Assembly (NCBI GenBank): GCA_014529385.2
Contig: CM043959.1
Coordinates: 832,358-896,357, forward strand
Reading direction: 5' to 3'
DNA: 64,000 nt
Origin: Adiantum capillus-veneris
Lineage: Eukaryota; Streptophyta; Polypodiopsida; Polypodiales; Pteridaceae
Shown one piece after another: positions 63,970 through 64,000 of the stretch. The notes under the pieces are model-generated. The model saw only the letters and a list, made by a program, of their open reading frames with translations, had not been told where the DNA came from and searched no databases. The first letter of the stretch is position 1. Each line of letters opens with the position of its first letter. The translations under genes were made by a program, and so were the position numbers.

Positions 63970-64000
63970 TTGGCATGAGTGAGGAGAAAAATCTTGGCGT

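Larger units (their letters stand above)
60250..64000 (-). mobile_element. Gypsy G: 3' half, runs out of the window
   Basis: Minus-strand element: RT (63969-63480), rest of RT and RNase H (63473-62709), integrase (about 62,620-61,722), chromodomain-side end (61644-61402), a gene-free 3' part (61,400-60,816) and the 3' LTR. The gag, protease and 5' LTR lie beyond base 64,000. Confidence 0.88.

Overview
The window looks like a piece of a large, repeat-rich land-plant nuclear genome. The evidence is plant-type Ty3/gypsy and Ty1/copia LTR retrotransposons with tRNA-Met-like primer sites, long GA/TA/GT microsatellites, a PIF/Harbinger transposase, and one spliced plant-type membrane protease gene. 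I cannot place the species. Nothing points to a bacterium, organelle or free virus. No tRNA, rRNA or CRISPR was seen.

Layout. 1-5,960: degraded minus-strand gypsy element (A), cut by the window start inside RNase H. 6,107-7,698: copia remnant (C) with LTR and PBS. 7,700-13,100: no recognisable gene; some exon-like pieces on the minus strand. 13,115-13,895: microsatellite cluster. 13,948-15,799: decayed spliced plus-strand gene with a DUF8039-like segment and a GNHR motif. 15,800-16,650: end of an LTR with an Athila/Tat-like primer site. 16,950-17,835: copia fragment. 17,820-26,783: gypsy element B with two ~1.58 kb LTRs. 26,784-27,735: diverged LTR of the same family. 28.4-29.65 kb: tandem duplication and compound microsatellite. 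30.72-31.43 kb: Harbinger transposase remnant. 31.4-35.7 kb: almost featureless. 35,753-36,886: CPBP-family intramembrane protease, minus strand, three exons whose splice phases agree; the 5' exon is not found.

37.2-64 kb is a stack of broken elements: LTR fragments, a LINE fragment, gypsy E with its LTR, copia B, and copia A split by gypsy D. Gypsy D (47,471-55,619) has two ~1.57 kb LTRs, a PBS, a polypurine tract and a perfect 5-bp target duplication (ATGGT), so it clearly jumped into the copia A integrase. It nevertheless lacks the integrase catalytic core. Gypsy F (gag/protease) is then cut by the 3' LTR of gypsy G, which runs out of the window.

The only gene I regard as a likely functional host gene is the CPBP protease. 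The most useful observations are the nested insertion with its exact target duplication, complementary integrase deletions in related elements D and E, the reconstructed CPBP gene ending near a transposon patch, and the DUF8039/GNHR gene. Identities quoted are by eye, not computed.
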